Positions 48,026 through 61,600 of a stretch of 64,000 nt of DNA are shown here, piece by piece. The stretch is from Sclerotinia nivalis (Eukaryota; Ascomycota; Leotiomycetes; Helotiales; Sclerotiniaceae), in NCBI GenBank assembly GCA_029531795.1, contig JAPEIS010000008.1, forward strand, positions 1,612,001-1,676,000, written 5' to 3'. Made by a program: the position numbers and the translations under genes. The first letter of the stretch is position 1. The number at the start of each line of letters is the position of its first letter. The notes below the pieces were generated by a model. The model made no database searches, had not been told where the DNA came from, and saw only the letters and a list, made by a program, of their open reading frames with translations.

Positions 48026-51000
48026 ATGGTTCAAGCTGGAATAGCAGGGCTTGATACACCACGAACTGCCCTTGGAGATGCTACCTATCTAGGTGGTCAT
48101 GCTCTGGACTTCGATATCTCACAGGAACAGTCTTTCCAATCTCCTTCGAAGGATAACAACCTAGTTTCGCAGATGCAAAATGGTCGCCGTGGTGTCAATA
48201 TCCGTACTCCCAGAAGTCGCACCACGCTGGGAGACAGACGAAATTTGCCAGCCGGGCTTGGGGGAGGGGAGTTCACTCCTCTACTGAAGAATGCGACGAT
48301 AAATAGCGCCCGGCGGAATAACAAAGAGAATGTTCAGGCAACACCAGCATTTCTTCGTGCGGGGGGATTGGACAAAATTCAGGAAGGTTTCAGCCCATTA
48401 CCTGCGGGGTCAGCATATGGCGACGATTCGACAAGAACCGGTTCTTACATGGCCGGTACGCCGATGCCACACATCGATAGTAGCACAGCTTCGACACCTG
48501 CAGCTTTATTGCCCCGGCGAAATGAGGGACCCGGGGTTCTACAGGACGGAAATCAGTTATCATTACGTGAGCAGGAAAATGTCATTGACAGAATTGAGAA
48601 GGAGAACTTTGGACTGAAACTTAAGATTCATTTCTTGGAAGAAGCCTTGAGAAAGGCAGGGCCGGGATTCAGTGAAGCTGCATTGAAAGAGAATACTGAG
48701 CTCAAGGTGGACAAAGTTACCATGCAAAGGGAGCTGCAAAAATTCCGGAAGACGTTGACTGCAGCAGAGAAAGATGTCGAACAATATCGACAACAAATCA
48801 TGGATATGCAGGAAAAGTTTAAGAGGAGGCATGTTAGTGCTGGACAACAGGAGGAGCTCGATAATTTACGTCAAGTTTTGGAGGAGAAGGAGGATGAACT
48901 GAATCGAGTGCGAAGCCAGGAAGACAAGTACGCTGACATGGAGAACAAAATGGACGACCTGGAAGCAGAGTTACGTGAAAAGGATCGACTCATTAATGAT
49001 CGGGAAGACGATATTGACAACTTAAAGGACGATGTTCAGAAACACGTTGGGACTATATCCAATCTAGAGACAGCTCTGAAGAAATCGCAGCGCCGAGCAA
49101 TAGAGTTGGAAGAAAAATCACAGGGCCGGTCAAACGACGAGCTCAGAGAGGCCGAGTCAACGATAAAGGAATTAGAGCGTGATGTAGAACGCCTGAGGAT
49201 TGAAGCGGGAGAGGCTAAGAAATCTCATCAAGAAACCATTCGAGATAAGGAGCGTGCCGAAGCCAACCTAGAAGAACTTCAAGATGAGCTAGCCAACAAG
49301 TCCATTACAACCAAAGGCTTGAGTCGGCAAATTGAGGAGAAGGCCAACCGATTGCAAGACGACCTGGAGGAACTTCGAGAACGGCACCAAAATTTGGAAC
49401 AGCAATATGCCGGCAAAACACGTGAGGTTAAAAAAATGCAAGAGAGACTGGAGGACTTGAGACGCGATAGTGAAATGAAGGAGCAGAGCCTTCACGATAA
49501 ACTTGAGCACGTTGAAAATGATTTGGACCAAACTATTCAGGAGCGAAAAGCTCTAGCCATGAGACTCGAAAGTTTGCAGGGATTACAGAGAGATTTTCAA
49601 CAGAGAAACGATGAGAAGAATCTCCTCCAGGGTCGACATGACGCTCTCACTGCTGAATCTGCTAGTCTACAGGCAGATTTGGCCCAGGCCAAAGCTTTAA
49701 TTGAAGAACTCGAAGACAAACTAGAACATGAGAAGACTCTTGCACTCGGTAATGCACGGGACGTGCGAAATCAATACACAGAAGAGATAGATCGCCTTAG
49801 TAACGAAGTTGAAGATCTCAAAGCAGAAATCCGAGAGAAAGAACGCCTGTACGATGATGATATTGAGAGCTGGGAGACTGAGAAACGCAACCTGGAAACC
49901 CAACGGGCCCGTGCGGAAGAACAAGCGGTAGGCCTTCAGAAGACCATCGATCGACTTCAACAGACAGAAGGATCTCTATCTGGAAGAGAGTCGAAACTTC
50001 GAGAGGCTATTCGCAGCGAGAAAGAGAGACATGAGAGTCAAGAAGCTCCTCTGACACGCCAAATTAACGAGTTGAACGAGGATGTTCAAACTCGGCGCAA
50101 GGCACTGGAAGAGTCACGATCTGAATTGGCTAGCGTTCGTGAAGAACTTAGACTCAGCCAACGTGAGCAAAAATCGCTGGCCGAGAAGATTGAGGGTCTA
50201 GAAGATGAAGTCGAGATTCTACAAACCAACCTTGACGAGGAAAGCGAGCAAGCCAACCAAGACGTCAATGCCGCCAGACACGAATCGGAGAGCCTCCGAA
50301 GACAGCTACAGACCCTGAAGCAAGATCTTGCTAAGGCAGAAGCCGCAGCTACTAGTGCAAGAGCAGAACTCGAGGTGTTCCATAGTGACTTCCAGGCCGA
50401 TCAAGGGTCCAAAGAGAGCCTGAATAAGTTGTTGCGGGATCATGAGGCTCAACTATCAAAGGTCCGATTAGAGAAACAGAACTTGCAAGACCAAATCGGC
50501 AAAGTCAACATCGAACTACACTCCCTGCGATCATCAAATGCTGAATTAAAGGCCGAGAAAGATGAGATATCTAGTCAATTGAAGGCATTGAAGCAACAGG
50601 AGGATGAAACTTTCCGTCTCGAAGAGGAGAGAGTTGAGCTCCGTACAGCCAAGATGAAGCTTGATAACGAAGTTCGCCGAGTTCGGGAGGATCACAAGGT
50701 CGCCGTGGCCGAGCAAAAGGCTATTGAAAAGGAGCTGAACGAAGAGATTGAGAGAGCCAGCAACGAAGAGGCCCGTCTCAACGCTGAGATTCAAGACCTA
50801 CATCGTATACTCCGCGGCTCATCGGAAAAGCGGGAGTTAGCCACAGCTAAGAAAACCATTAGCAGACTAGAAGAGCGCATCCTAGAATTGGCAAGTCAGC
50901 CAGCAACGGGTGATCACCAGAACGAGACTTCCCATGAGCTTTCTGAAATCAAACAAGATCTCACAGCACTTCGTCAAAAAGAGAATGAATACATTCAACG

Positions 51001-52534
51001 TGAAACCGCGAACAAAGATAAAGTTAAGGGTCTCAAACGCCAAATTGCTGAACTTGAACGTAAAGTACACGAGACAGATATGGCTCGTTTTGCCGTCGCA
51101 TCTTCACCGGCTTCCGTTGGTGGCTCTACTCACAAAGAAGTTGCCCAACTTCGTCATCAGCTCTCAGAAGCACATCAGTCTCTCAAAGATCTTCGTTCAC
51201 GAATGAAGGAATCCGAAAAAGAAGCAGCACGAAAACTTAGCGCCATGAACATCAACTGCCAACACCAAGAACAAACCTGGGAAGCCGAGAAAGATCAGTT
51301 GGAGCGTCAATTGGATGAATTACGTCTTACCAAAGATGAGCTCTCAGCCAGAAATGCTTCTTTTGAAGCAGCTATCAACAGACTCAGTGACAAGATTGAT
51401 CGTCTCCAGAAAGCGCTCATGTCCGAACGTGCAAACAGCGGTGAAGGACACACCATAGCTCTTGAGCGCCGAGACCTCCACGAAATGCTCCAGGAAACTC
51501 AAATCCAACGTGAATCCCTGGAGCTTCTCATCAAGGAACGCGAAAATGCCATCCAAACTGTGAGCGCCAAGGAAGTTGAGCTCCGCAGCAGTCTTCGTCG
51601 TGTCCGTGAAGAACGTAACCGAGAACGTGCCAGAGCACTTAGCACGAAAGAACAATTGGAGCTTCTCGAGGAGGAGTATGTCAAGTCGAAGGAAGACTAC
51701 ATTAAGGCGAAGAGTGAATGGCAAGCCGAAAAGCGCACTCTTAGTCGTGGTGTCAGATTCCCAAATATGTCAATCTCATATACTGAAGACGAGATCCAAG
51801 CACTGAAGAAGGAAAAAGAAGAAGGGGAGAAGCGTTTTTGGAGAGAAATCGAAAAGAGAGACGACAAGCATGGAAAGGAGTTGAAGGGTTTGTGCATGCA
51901 AATCGAATGGATGAAAGCCCGATGTGCTCGAGAAGAGAGCAAGCGAGCCGATTTAGCATACGCGAAGAAATATCTACTCGCGAAAATTAACATGTATGAT
52001 GCATGGTAAGTTACCCCTTTGCAACCCGCTTAGCATTTCGTCTACTAACACCTCACTAGCAACAAAGCCGATCTCCGTCTCCTACGTCAAACAAGCCTAA
52101 TTCCTGAACCCGCTCCCGCTCCAAAACCTAAAGCCACTATCCGCACCGTAACCTTTCTAATCATAGCTGGTATGCGCATGCGCAAAGGCGCCGAAGCCTG
52201 GGACAAAAACAAGAAAATGCATCAGAAGATTCTCGGAAAATTAGAAGTTATGAGAGCCAACCGGGCAAAAAGAATTTTATCCGAGGAAACTGCAGCAAGA
52301 GAAGAAGTTCAAGCGCCAGCATCAACGAGGAAAGAAAGCTCTGCGTCTCGCTCTGCATCTAGAACGGGTTCGAGAAATCCATCGCGGAATGCATCGCCCG
52401 TCAAGGCAAACCAGGCACAACCGATCGTTAACCCGGCCTTTAATGTCGCTGGAAAAAGCAGTCTCAAGAGTGCCGTGAGAGAAATATTAACGGAGAAGAA
52501 TGAGGGAATCACGGATCGAGTGAACGGATTTTAG
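48026..52534 (+). CDS. Spindle pole body pericentrin-like protein (Pcp1/PcpA)
   Basis: A long coiled-coil scaffold that recruits the gamma-tubulin complex to the spindle pole body. Exons 48026-52005 and 52060-52534 flank a 54-nt intron; 1484 residues. The N-terminal 175 residues are disordered with TPR and SPSK phosphosite-like motifs. The CM1 (centrosomin N-terminal) motif follows at about 179-245 (SLREQENVIDRIEKENFGLKLK). About 1000 residues of heptad-rich coiled coil come next. The C-terminus has KELKGLCMQIEWMKARCAREE and then a PACT-like calmodulin-binding segment (KATIRTVTFLIIAGMRMRKGAEAW). CM1 plus PACT points to Pcp1/PcpA rather than ApsB/Mto1. The tail is Ser/Arg-rich. All signature segments are present. 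Confidence 0.88.
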
Positions 52535-53456
52535 TTATGATTGGGGTATTACATTACATTGTATTGTATTCTAATCCCTGGCGTTTCGTTGCATTGCGTT
52601 CTTGAAATTTCATTTCCACCTTCTTTCTCTCACCGTTCTCTCTTTTTTCTTTTTTCCTTTTTTGAGTAATGAAATTTGGCAATGTTACCTAGGTAGTTAA
52701 GGATAGCGGGTATTATCAATAAATGCAGAAATCATCATATGCATTTGTGTTGAATTGGATTGGATTGGATTGGATCAGGTTTGGTTAAGTTAATTGGCCA
52801 CGGAGAGCCAAACGAGGAAAATAAATACACACACTCTGCACTGGCACTGAACAAATGTATTTTGGAGTTTAAGTTTAGGGTCGGGGGTTAATTGGGATTC
52901 AGAGGGAAGGATATTTTCATGGTATAGCGTGAAATACTAGGTAGGGAGGGAATAAATAGCTAGCTTACTTATAGTTACCTAGGTTGGTTGTTAGCTTTAG
53001 GGCGTGCATACATAAACGTAAATGAATAAATAAATTACTACCATCTACACACATAATACAGTATCCGGTGTTGATCAAGAAAGAAATTTGAGCACAGGGT
53101 TTCGAAACGCAAAAAGAAGACATCTTGGTAGAACAGTATTCATTATCCATTCATCCATCCTGATCCTTACTAGCATTCATTCATTTTGTCAAGGAAAAGA
53201 GATATATGCCAGAATCAGCCGTAAAGCATTGATCCATAAAAATCCAACAAGATTACAGACCCGCAATCCACTAATATTCCTTCCAATCATGCCATTCTTC
53301 GTAGACCTCATATCTGCATGCCTTTCCAATTCCCAAACACATGCATGCCGTATAATATTGCTTTCGCATCATAACCCTTTTAATACATTGAACGGGTGAC
53401 TATTTACATGACAAAGAGAAGATTTGTGTCTGCTATTATTAGCATCACTAAACGGA
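52535..53456. other. Intergenic between convergent genes
   Basis: 922 bp with pyrimidine-rich sequence (52610-52665) and short GGATT/ATTGT repeats (52557-52572, 52752-52776). No gene seen. Confidence 0.5.
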
Positions 53457-55288
53457 CTATAAAAGCAAAGGGGGAACCATACTCAACGGATGACTGCAAC
53501 TAAGTTGCGGCTTCTGGGTATACTTGGTAGCGAGCTCGTCTCTAATACTGTTCAAAAGTTGGACGTAACTCTGCTGTGGGTTCTTCTTCATGGCGGTAAT
53601 GAAAGCCCATGACATAGCACCAGTTGCTTGTGCAGCAATAGTAGCATCGGCTCTGTACCAGAATCGTTAGCCCTTGCTTATGACCAAAAACGTTAGAAGT
53701 GAGCCGGTTGACAGGCCCAGTTAGGTCAGTTAGGTCAGCTAGGTCACTTAACCCAACGTGACTTGCAGCCCTTGGCCTACATCTTAGCCATACTTGGCTG
53801 TTGATATAGACCTTGGGCTTTGTAAATTCAACGTGACTATTTATGTACATGTATAACCAGGACATAGTCCATCATTCCGAACGAAATATCAACTCCGACG
53901 CTAAAAATACCACAAGGATCCCTTGCAATACGCTGTGGCCAGGACTTCTCTAACTCCGAAAAACCACTTATCCATAACAATGACAAGGTAAGAAATATAC
54001 TGACGATGTTTGGTCATCTTTGCTTCCGGACCACATGACCACATCAGCGGGTGACGTTTTAGTAGCCAAAGTCTTGTTGTAAGCATCGTCTCCGGTTGTC
54101 GCTTTCTTGAAAAATCCCATCAAATTACTTGCAACACCGCTCATATCACCTTGACTGTAAGAAGAAATAACACCGAGAAGACCTTGGCCTGCTTCTTTCG
54201 CAAGGTTTGGTTCTTTGAGAACTCCTTGGGTGGAGTAAACATATGGTAAGTCGAGCGCAGTTCCAGAATGACATGAGTCGAAGATTGCTGTCAATCGAAC
54301 ACCAGGCTGCAGAGGTTGAACCATGATTCTGTGCATCTCGTCGTCGACAATGTGTCCGACTTGTCTGAAATCGACCGGGTAAATAACTTCATCGTAACCA
54401 TCTTCTTCGTCGCCATCCAAGTCCTTCGTTTGACCACCATGTCCTATAAACGTCAACACACGTATGATGGTAAGGTTTAGGTCACTTACCGGAATAATGG
54501 AAGAATAACGAATCATTCGGTCGAGCATCCTTCACCAACCAATGCATGGCTCGTAATATATTTTGTTTAGTAGGCTGACTCATTGGGTTTTGTTGGTCGT
54601 CCGTAAGAATAACCATATCATCACGCTGATACCCGAAGTTTTCGTGCAAATATGATGACATGTTCTTGACATCGTTGATACAACCACGCAATTGACCACG
54701 CTGACCGAAATAATTGATACCTATTAGGAGTGCTTTTCGTCTCCCTGTGCAGTTAGAATATTGGAAGGCATAATTTTGAGGGGCACCTTGTCCAAACGAG
54801 TGCATTCCCTGTGGTGGTGGTGGTGGAGCATTCTGATTGCCATTTGTATAGGCGTTTGAGTTGACCGAGGGCATTCCTGTGGAGAAAAATCAGTATTTCC
54901 ACTATAACACCGAGACTATTTCTGCGAACCTGGTCTACCGTATTGTGGCGCGTTAGGAGGCACACCATTATATCCGCCGTATTGTTGAGGAGGGGGCTAT
55001 TGGTGGTAAACCATTAGTGATAGAAACAGACTTCTGCATAATTGAAGCTCTTACTTGAGAATATCCATAAGGTTGCTGTGGAGGCGGGGGTTGGTGATAT
55101 CCGTAGCCTCCTTGAGGGGGAGGAGCTCCATATGACGGTTGAGGTCTATATTAGAGTAAGTGAGAGTCCATGTGAATCGCAATGGGAGGAAGAAATTGAT
55201 CCTACGGGTAGTAGGGTTGGGGCGGGTACTGCTGGTGTGGTGGTGGCGGTCCATAACCTCCATTGTTGTATCCCGGATACCCAGACAT
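53457..55288 (-). CDS. mca1: Type I metacaspase
   Basis: A Ca-dependent Arg/Lys-specific cysteine protease linked to stress, protein quality control and ageing. Six exons: 55288-55206, 55145-55055, 54996-54930, 54876-54490, 54443-54005 and 53652-53457; 420 residues. The Pro/Gln/Tyr-rich prodomain ([15 protein letters not shown]) is split over the first exons. The p20 domain has [10 protein letters not shown], the catalytic His in HYSGHGGQ and the catalytic Cys in FDSCHSG. The p10 part ends with [10 protein letters not shown] and [10 protein letters not shown]. The last intron (53653-54004) is 352 nt with a GTCAGT donor. The start at 55288 gives [11 protein letters not shown]; the frame is open further upstream, but the first codon there is TTG. 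Confidence 0.94.
53720..53746 (+). repeat. Three 9-bp tandem units in the metacaspase intron
   Basis: GTTAGGTCA, GTTAGGTCA and GCTAGGTCA run in tandem inside the 352-nt intron. Confidence 0.8.
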
Positions 55289-55578
55289 ATTAATTATCGA
55301 GGTCGAAGTGAAGATTGTTGATTGTTGATTATGATTGCTTCTTGTCGGCACAGAGCCGCGACGAGGGGTAAAAGGCTTGGTAATTCGCGACAACAATGAA
55401 CCGGACCGGTATGAAACAAGGTTAAGAGTCGGAGTTGAGATTGATTGATTGATTGATCGACTTTGAAGGTGGATTCGGTAGATGTCTTTATATGGCCGGG
55501 TGGGAAGGATATTCTTAGATAAGTACTTATTTTCGAAGACGTTGATATTGAATTATTCACAACGTGGGGCAGATATTG

Positions 55579-55650
55579 TAGGTAGGTAGTGTATGGTAGG
55601 TAGGTAGTGTGGTAGGTAGTGTGGTAGGTAGTGTGGTAGGTAGTGTGGTT
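55579..55650 (+). repeat. GGTAGGTAGTGT minisatellite
   Basis: About five to six imperfect copies of a 12-bp unit, upstream of the metacaspase start. Confidence 0.85.
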
Positions 55651-58600
55651 AGGTCGTTAAGGTAGTTTAGGAACGGACGGGAGGGGAGAATCGGAAGATG
55701 CGATGCATGAGGTTGTGATGGGCGGGTACACTAATGTGTGTTAGTGTTAGCGATAGTGAGGTCGGGTAATTTGATGGGTAGAGAGAAGCACTTTAGTTGG
55801 AAGAGGTGAGTCGCGCGCTGGGCAGTGTTCACTTGTCTCCGTCAGCGACAAGGGTTGAAAACTCTACTTGTCTATAAGCACAGCACAGCACAGCACACAG
55901 ACCAAGATCACCAAGAGTAAGTAAAAAAAAGCAGGGCTGAAGATTTTCTGGTTTTTTCCGATGGATGCAGATTAGATGCAAGATGAAAAAATTGAGATTT
56001 AATAATAGATACATCTTAATACGTATTATGGAAGGAATGTATGTAGTATCCAATGTATGATGAAGTTTTCATCGGTCGGTACCGGAATAAGAAGAACCAA
56101 AGTATATGTATGAATTACCCGGGGTTTGTAATGCTATTCGAATCAACCGAGAGTAAAATGGTAACCTTGACACCCTTTATTTACAGTAGGAGTTCTTCGG
56201 ATGCAGTGTTCTCATTGTCTTGTATCTGTATCTCCAAAGTTGATGGTTCTGGCTTTAGACGCCCCCAATGTTTAGATTAGCTTTGCCGGAGGTAGTTTGT
56301 AGATAGAACGTTGAAAATTAGAATAAGCCAAGAAAATGAAGGGGTAAAAAAGACCTAATGACTTATGTATCTAGTATGAATAAGCAAGGGGGCTCACCAC
56401 TCAATCTGTTTGCTCATACTAAAATTTAGCCACAACCCTTGATTCACTTCGTTAAAATGTTATCGATATTGTATAATTACACATTTTAACCTTACATCCA
56501 CCATCATCATTGAGGGTCCCAATACATGCAGGTTACAGTACATCATATTCCATGTCAAGGTAAAAAAAAAAATTAAAAATTTAAGCCCTCCGATCTATGC
56601 ACATGCCTCCTCCCATCTCTTTGCCTAGTGGCTGATGTCAACAATTGGCTTGGCTTTGAAACTTTTATACACGATCAATGATGCTATCATCATCTCCAAT
56701 AACTTCTACGGTTTGAACCATTTACCCAACCTTATGTAAAATCTTCAAGTATTCATTGTTTAGTCAGAAAAGCACCACATCGTATCACCTTATTCTCACT
56801 TCTCACCAAATCTTCCTTCTTCTTCATCTACTCTACTATGTTTTAACGTTGCTTCCACGAAAGCTTCTTCTCACTTACCATATTAGGATATTCTATCCAG
56901 TATAAACTCACATCCTTTAGAGGCGCTGTATATTATTGCAGCTCACTGCATCGACTCGGAGAGACCGTGTTTCTAAGGTATCCTTTTATAGCTTTATGGA
57001 TATTCTATTTCATGAGACAGCACGGAACTAAAAGGTCTGGGAAAATGGCATACTCGTGCGTGTCGAAACCATAAACGAGTGACGTTGTGGGCATGTTAAC
57101 CTGGTATCACGTACCCAATTCATCAATAACTCCCGACTTATATGGGGATAACGTATCATGTCCTGCTGAAAAGAGTATCAATGCAGCTGCAACCCCATCT
57201 AGGGCTGGGGTTCATTGAATGTGCTATCGTCATTAATCTTGCATATCGGTCCGTTGCTTTTCCGTCAATCACTGAAGACCCGAAAGAAGAAATTTCTCTT
57301 CGGACGATTCCAATATCGGTATGATGACGGATGAGGAAGATAAGATGGGAATCCAAAATTCTCATACTTTTCAACGAATAATGTGGTTAACTTCGGACGG
57401 AGCGTCCGAGGTAGCAATTTTATGGCTGGCGTGGTCATGCATATATCCATATTTATTGGCCAAGATATCTCGTCTAATGTCAGCCACACGATGTCGGCTT
57501 TAACGTGCTGCTTTATTGTATGCAAAATTTTGCCTCGATCCATTTGCGCCGAGGTCCATCGAGGTTCAAGGGAAATCTAAGCGTAATCCAAAGAGTTTCA
57601 CGAAAAGCAGCGATGCAGTGGAAAAGGATGTCTTAACCTCCTGTAGAACAACAACATCCATCATACAAAAATGGCTTACGCATTGACAGATACCGACGTC
57701 CTTTCACTTCACCAAGCAGATCCTCGTCACATACAATCTATAGAACTTCTCAGCTCAGTTGTACAACTATTTCCTAGACAACCGGAAAAATTGCTTGAAG
57801 GCTTTGGCTTCCTCATAGTATCTCATGCCACCCGCGTCTACTCCATACTTTCTTTCTTTCTCAGAATTCAGTACAATTCGGGTAATAATCTGCAGATACT
57901 TTTCCTGTCAGCAAGACTTTGAGATCTCGAGGGCCAGACAATCTCAGAAGTCACTAGTGGTTAGCAGATCGTCCCGCGCTAAATCCCTAACTCCTGAAAA
58001 TGGATCATTTCACGGAAACTAGAACGAAGGATCAATAGCCTTGCCTGCATTATCTGCAGTCAGAATCTTGTTTCCCACGTTTCAATGTTTGACTCCAGAT
58101 CTGCTACCGAGCATGCAAGCATGCTGGATGTGGCTATGTACCGGCGCGCGAGCTTAATGAGTGCCAGCTATAATCTTGGCGCCAACTCACTTTGTCAGGC
58201 CCACTGCTACGTGACATCGAAGTGTGGCTTTGTATCATGGATTTTCGTGTAAGATTGCTCAGCAATTCCAGCCTTACGAGTTAACTACCAGCCAAATGAG
58301 TTTGGAGCCCCCACCAATGAAGTGTGCAGAAAAAAGGATGATGCGCAGGACAAGGTACTTGTACTAAAGTATGAACTTAGCCTCTGTTTTATCAATATAT
58401 CAAGTGATTCTTTGACTCTAAACTTTGACGCTATTGCATTTGAGTCATGCACCAATCATCCCTGTTTATACTATCTATAGAAAATCACCACTTTCATATC
58501 TAGTTTTCAAAAGCAACTTCTATCACAAAATAGCGATTCATGTTCCATGGTTCCAGATACTATCATATTTCAATCTTGTGGGGGGATGGAATTTCGCCGC

Positions 58601-61350
58601 CACAACTCCAATCTTGACAGCGGGTACCAAACTGTTTGGTCAAGCTCAGGTCACCGAATACGGTACCAGAGATAATGTCCGATGCCCTTATGTTGCTGTG
58701 GAGTTTCACTGTGTGGAGTCTGAAGGACGTACTGGGAATCTACAGGTTAACTGATTTGCCATCCTGCAGTCTGCCTTGTTACCCTTCATCCTAATCACAT
58801 ATTATCGATAGATTTATGATGTTGTTATGTGGATCCACGGCACGGAATGATTAAGGGGCTAATCTGGAAGTATTGGCAATGGAAGAACCTTTCATTTGCA
58901 TCAACAGGTGTCAGCAATCATGGATGCTGCTTAGAGTGCAAGCTTGATTTCATCCTTCAATTTCTAGCGTATCACTTCAACGTGTTTCCAACTCCTCGAA
59001 TGATTTGTTTTTCATAACATTCCGTACTCAACGCTAAGTAGTATCACGAATAAGTTCGACTTGACTGAGAACGTTTCACGGTATTTGAGATTTTTACACA
59101 AGCAAAGAAGTTCAAAGCGTTGTAACATAACGTCTATTGACAACATCGGACAAAAGCACTAGTGTAGCTCAATTCATCAGCGCATCAAGGATTTGTAGTC
59201 ATCACATCAATAAAAGCATTGGATATTCCAACCAACACGACACAAACCGCCCATGAATAATCTAAGTCAGGGCTTCAACCGATATACCCGAGAAACAATC
59301 GGGTGCTTGAATGCAGGGGGGGGCAGAGAGAAGTACGAGTAAGTGTGAGTCACATCGTCCTTTTCAGACTAAATGTAGTAGCACCTCCGTTGATCATCGA
59401 TGTCAGTCCCGAGATTGTGACCTGCGGGAGGGTTTCCCCGGCCAATAACCCATCAACGCAACTTTACTTTTGTCTCCAAGACATCTTACTCGTTGAGTTA
59501 ACTAGCTGATCAGGCTTCAATTGCGCTTTAATGCGTTCTCCCATGCTCGCATCAGTTCAAGGTGCCGGAAGAATTCACAACTTTAACCCAGCGACAGCTA
59601 ACAAGTCCGCTTGAGGCAGAGCAAGGATTTAGAGCTTCAATGCAACAAAGCTCCAAGATACATTCGCAAGACCTGCATGACAGTGTTTCGGGCAGCTTCA
59701 ATAGCTTCCCAATATGTTCATAAAAGGAATTATTTTGACCTTGTACAGCAGGTTTGTCACCACATATAAGCTCAATACCGGTTCGATGGTAGAAGATAAT
59801 AAAAGGTAACACCAAGTAATAGGGTGTGGGCGCTTCGGGTTATTTAGTCGTTGTCAAGTTCACAAATAATACCAAGGATCGAGGCTTACATAGATCCCTA
59901 CGATGACTTATCCTGATAGATTGGTAAAGCATATCAACTTGATGTTCTGGAAAGGCAAGTACATTGAGAAGCTAAACTAGTCAGTGAGATATAGACTTGT
60001 CAAACCTATCAAGTACATGAATAAAACCTCCTTGAACGAAAAAGAAAACAGCGGATTATATACGGCTACGCTCTAATATTAACATCATATACCAACCATT
60101 TCAAAGTTGCCAATCATTTGAAACTATCCATAATAATCTTCAATATTTCGGATGATAGCCTTTAACATCCCGATTTTGAGAGAACATTGTATCTAATGAA
60201 CCCAAAACCTACAAGTGAAAACCTCAATGTGCGAAATCACATCAAGCAGTTGATATATATATTACCCAAGCTAGTCATTGATTTTCTGCCAGCTTTCTCA
60301 AATATCTGTTGTACCTAGGATACCGTACCTACTGTTCACTCCCCCTCGCTAGGTGATCAACATTACATAATATCAGAAAGATAAATCCTCACATACTCAA
60401 GAAACATATTATATCATATCAACGACTACCTTCAAAGCTTCACATAAACTCAATATCGAAACATCGCATGCTTTAATAATGGAAGATAAACTATAAATAC
60501 AGCAGGATATCAAGCACTGAACACAACGCAATCTTTAATCTGATGCATAAAATCCGTTTTGGAAATTTACGGAATCGAAAATTACTTTGGATCCAATACA
60601 ATAACAGCGTAATCCTAGACCCTCCTCCCCAATCCAAAAAATACATCGACAATCAAACCAAACGAAACGAAACGAAACATCCAATAATAAATACTAAAGC
60701 TAATACTAAACCAATACTCATAGAGTACAAAAAGATATCTACTCTATAAAATAAAATAAAATAAAACAAAGTAATAAAACAAAGTAATAAAATCAAGTAA
60801 TAAAAATAATCCCACCAACATGCCAAGAACCACGAGCCACGAAATTCAAAATCGTAATTAAATCGTAACTTGCTCCAGAGCAGATCCAAAGCGACATCGA
60901 TATCAATCAATGAGCTACTAGCCTAGCTACTTACTTAAATAAGTCTACACTATAGTATATACATGAGACTTCTTTTTCTTTCTTTGGCGATATGGTGAAG
61001 GGGGTATGTTATATATCTATTACATGTTAGCAATTAAGTCGGAATTGAGAATTTGAGAATGTGTTCTAGGGAGGGAAGTGGTGAGTGGTAGATAGGTAGA
61101 TAGATACTGTATATGTTAACCTATACTCTACTCTACTCCGTATATTTGAGATCGATGGTTGCGGAAGTCTGGATAGTGAGTAATTACTAGGTAAGATACG
61201 ATCCAATTTGTTCGAGAATTCGAGAATTAGTTTGAGTGTATACTCCTTTTCAATTGAATTTTCATGCTCATCTATTGGTATGTGATCTTACTACCACTCA
61301 ACCAACCGACCATCCATCCAACCAACCAACAACGATCCACTTGTCTTCCC

Positions 61351-61406
61351 CACCATCACCATCACCATCACCATCACCATCACCATCACCATCACCATCA
61401 CCATCA
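61351..61406 (+). repeat. CACCAT hexanucleotide tract
   Basis: About nine tandem CACCAT units, just past the 3' end of the unrecognised minus-strand gene. Open frames through it on the plus strand are repeat-derived. Confidence 0.9.
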
Positions 61407-61600
61407 ACATCACCTATCTCAATTCGTTTTCAACTTCTATTCCAATTCATTCATCCGCATCCATGGGCATCATCCACATTCCAGACAGAGTATGCAGAAA
61501 CTATCCAAATCCCATTCCCATTCCCAATGCCAATCCAAATCTATCTACTAAAGGATTCCACAGCCGCAATTTCCACCCATTTCCAAGCCTTCCCATCAAT

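Larger units (their letters stand above)
55289..61600. other. Gene-poor stretch, 6.3 kb
   Basis: No gene is supported. A GGTAGGTAGTGT minisatellite (55579-55650) and a CACCAT tract (61351-61406) are the clear structures. A frame at 57671-57922 and a following block at about 57927-58022 look protein-like but do not join in frame at the GTAATA..GTCAG pair between them. AT-rich sequence dominates 59000-61100. Confidence 0.4.

Noticed and set aside
55289..55396. N-terminal extension of the metacaspase resembling a mitochondrial presequence
   Set aside because: The open frame does extend upstream, but its first codon at 55396 is TTG, and no in-frame ATG precedes the one at 55288.
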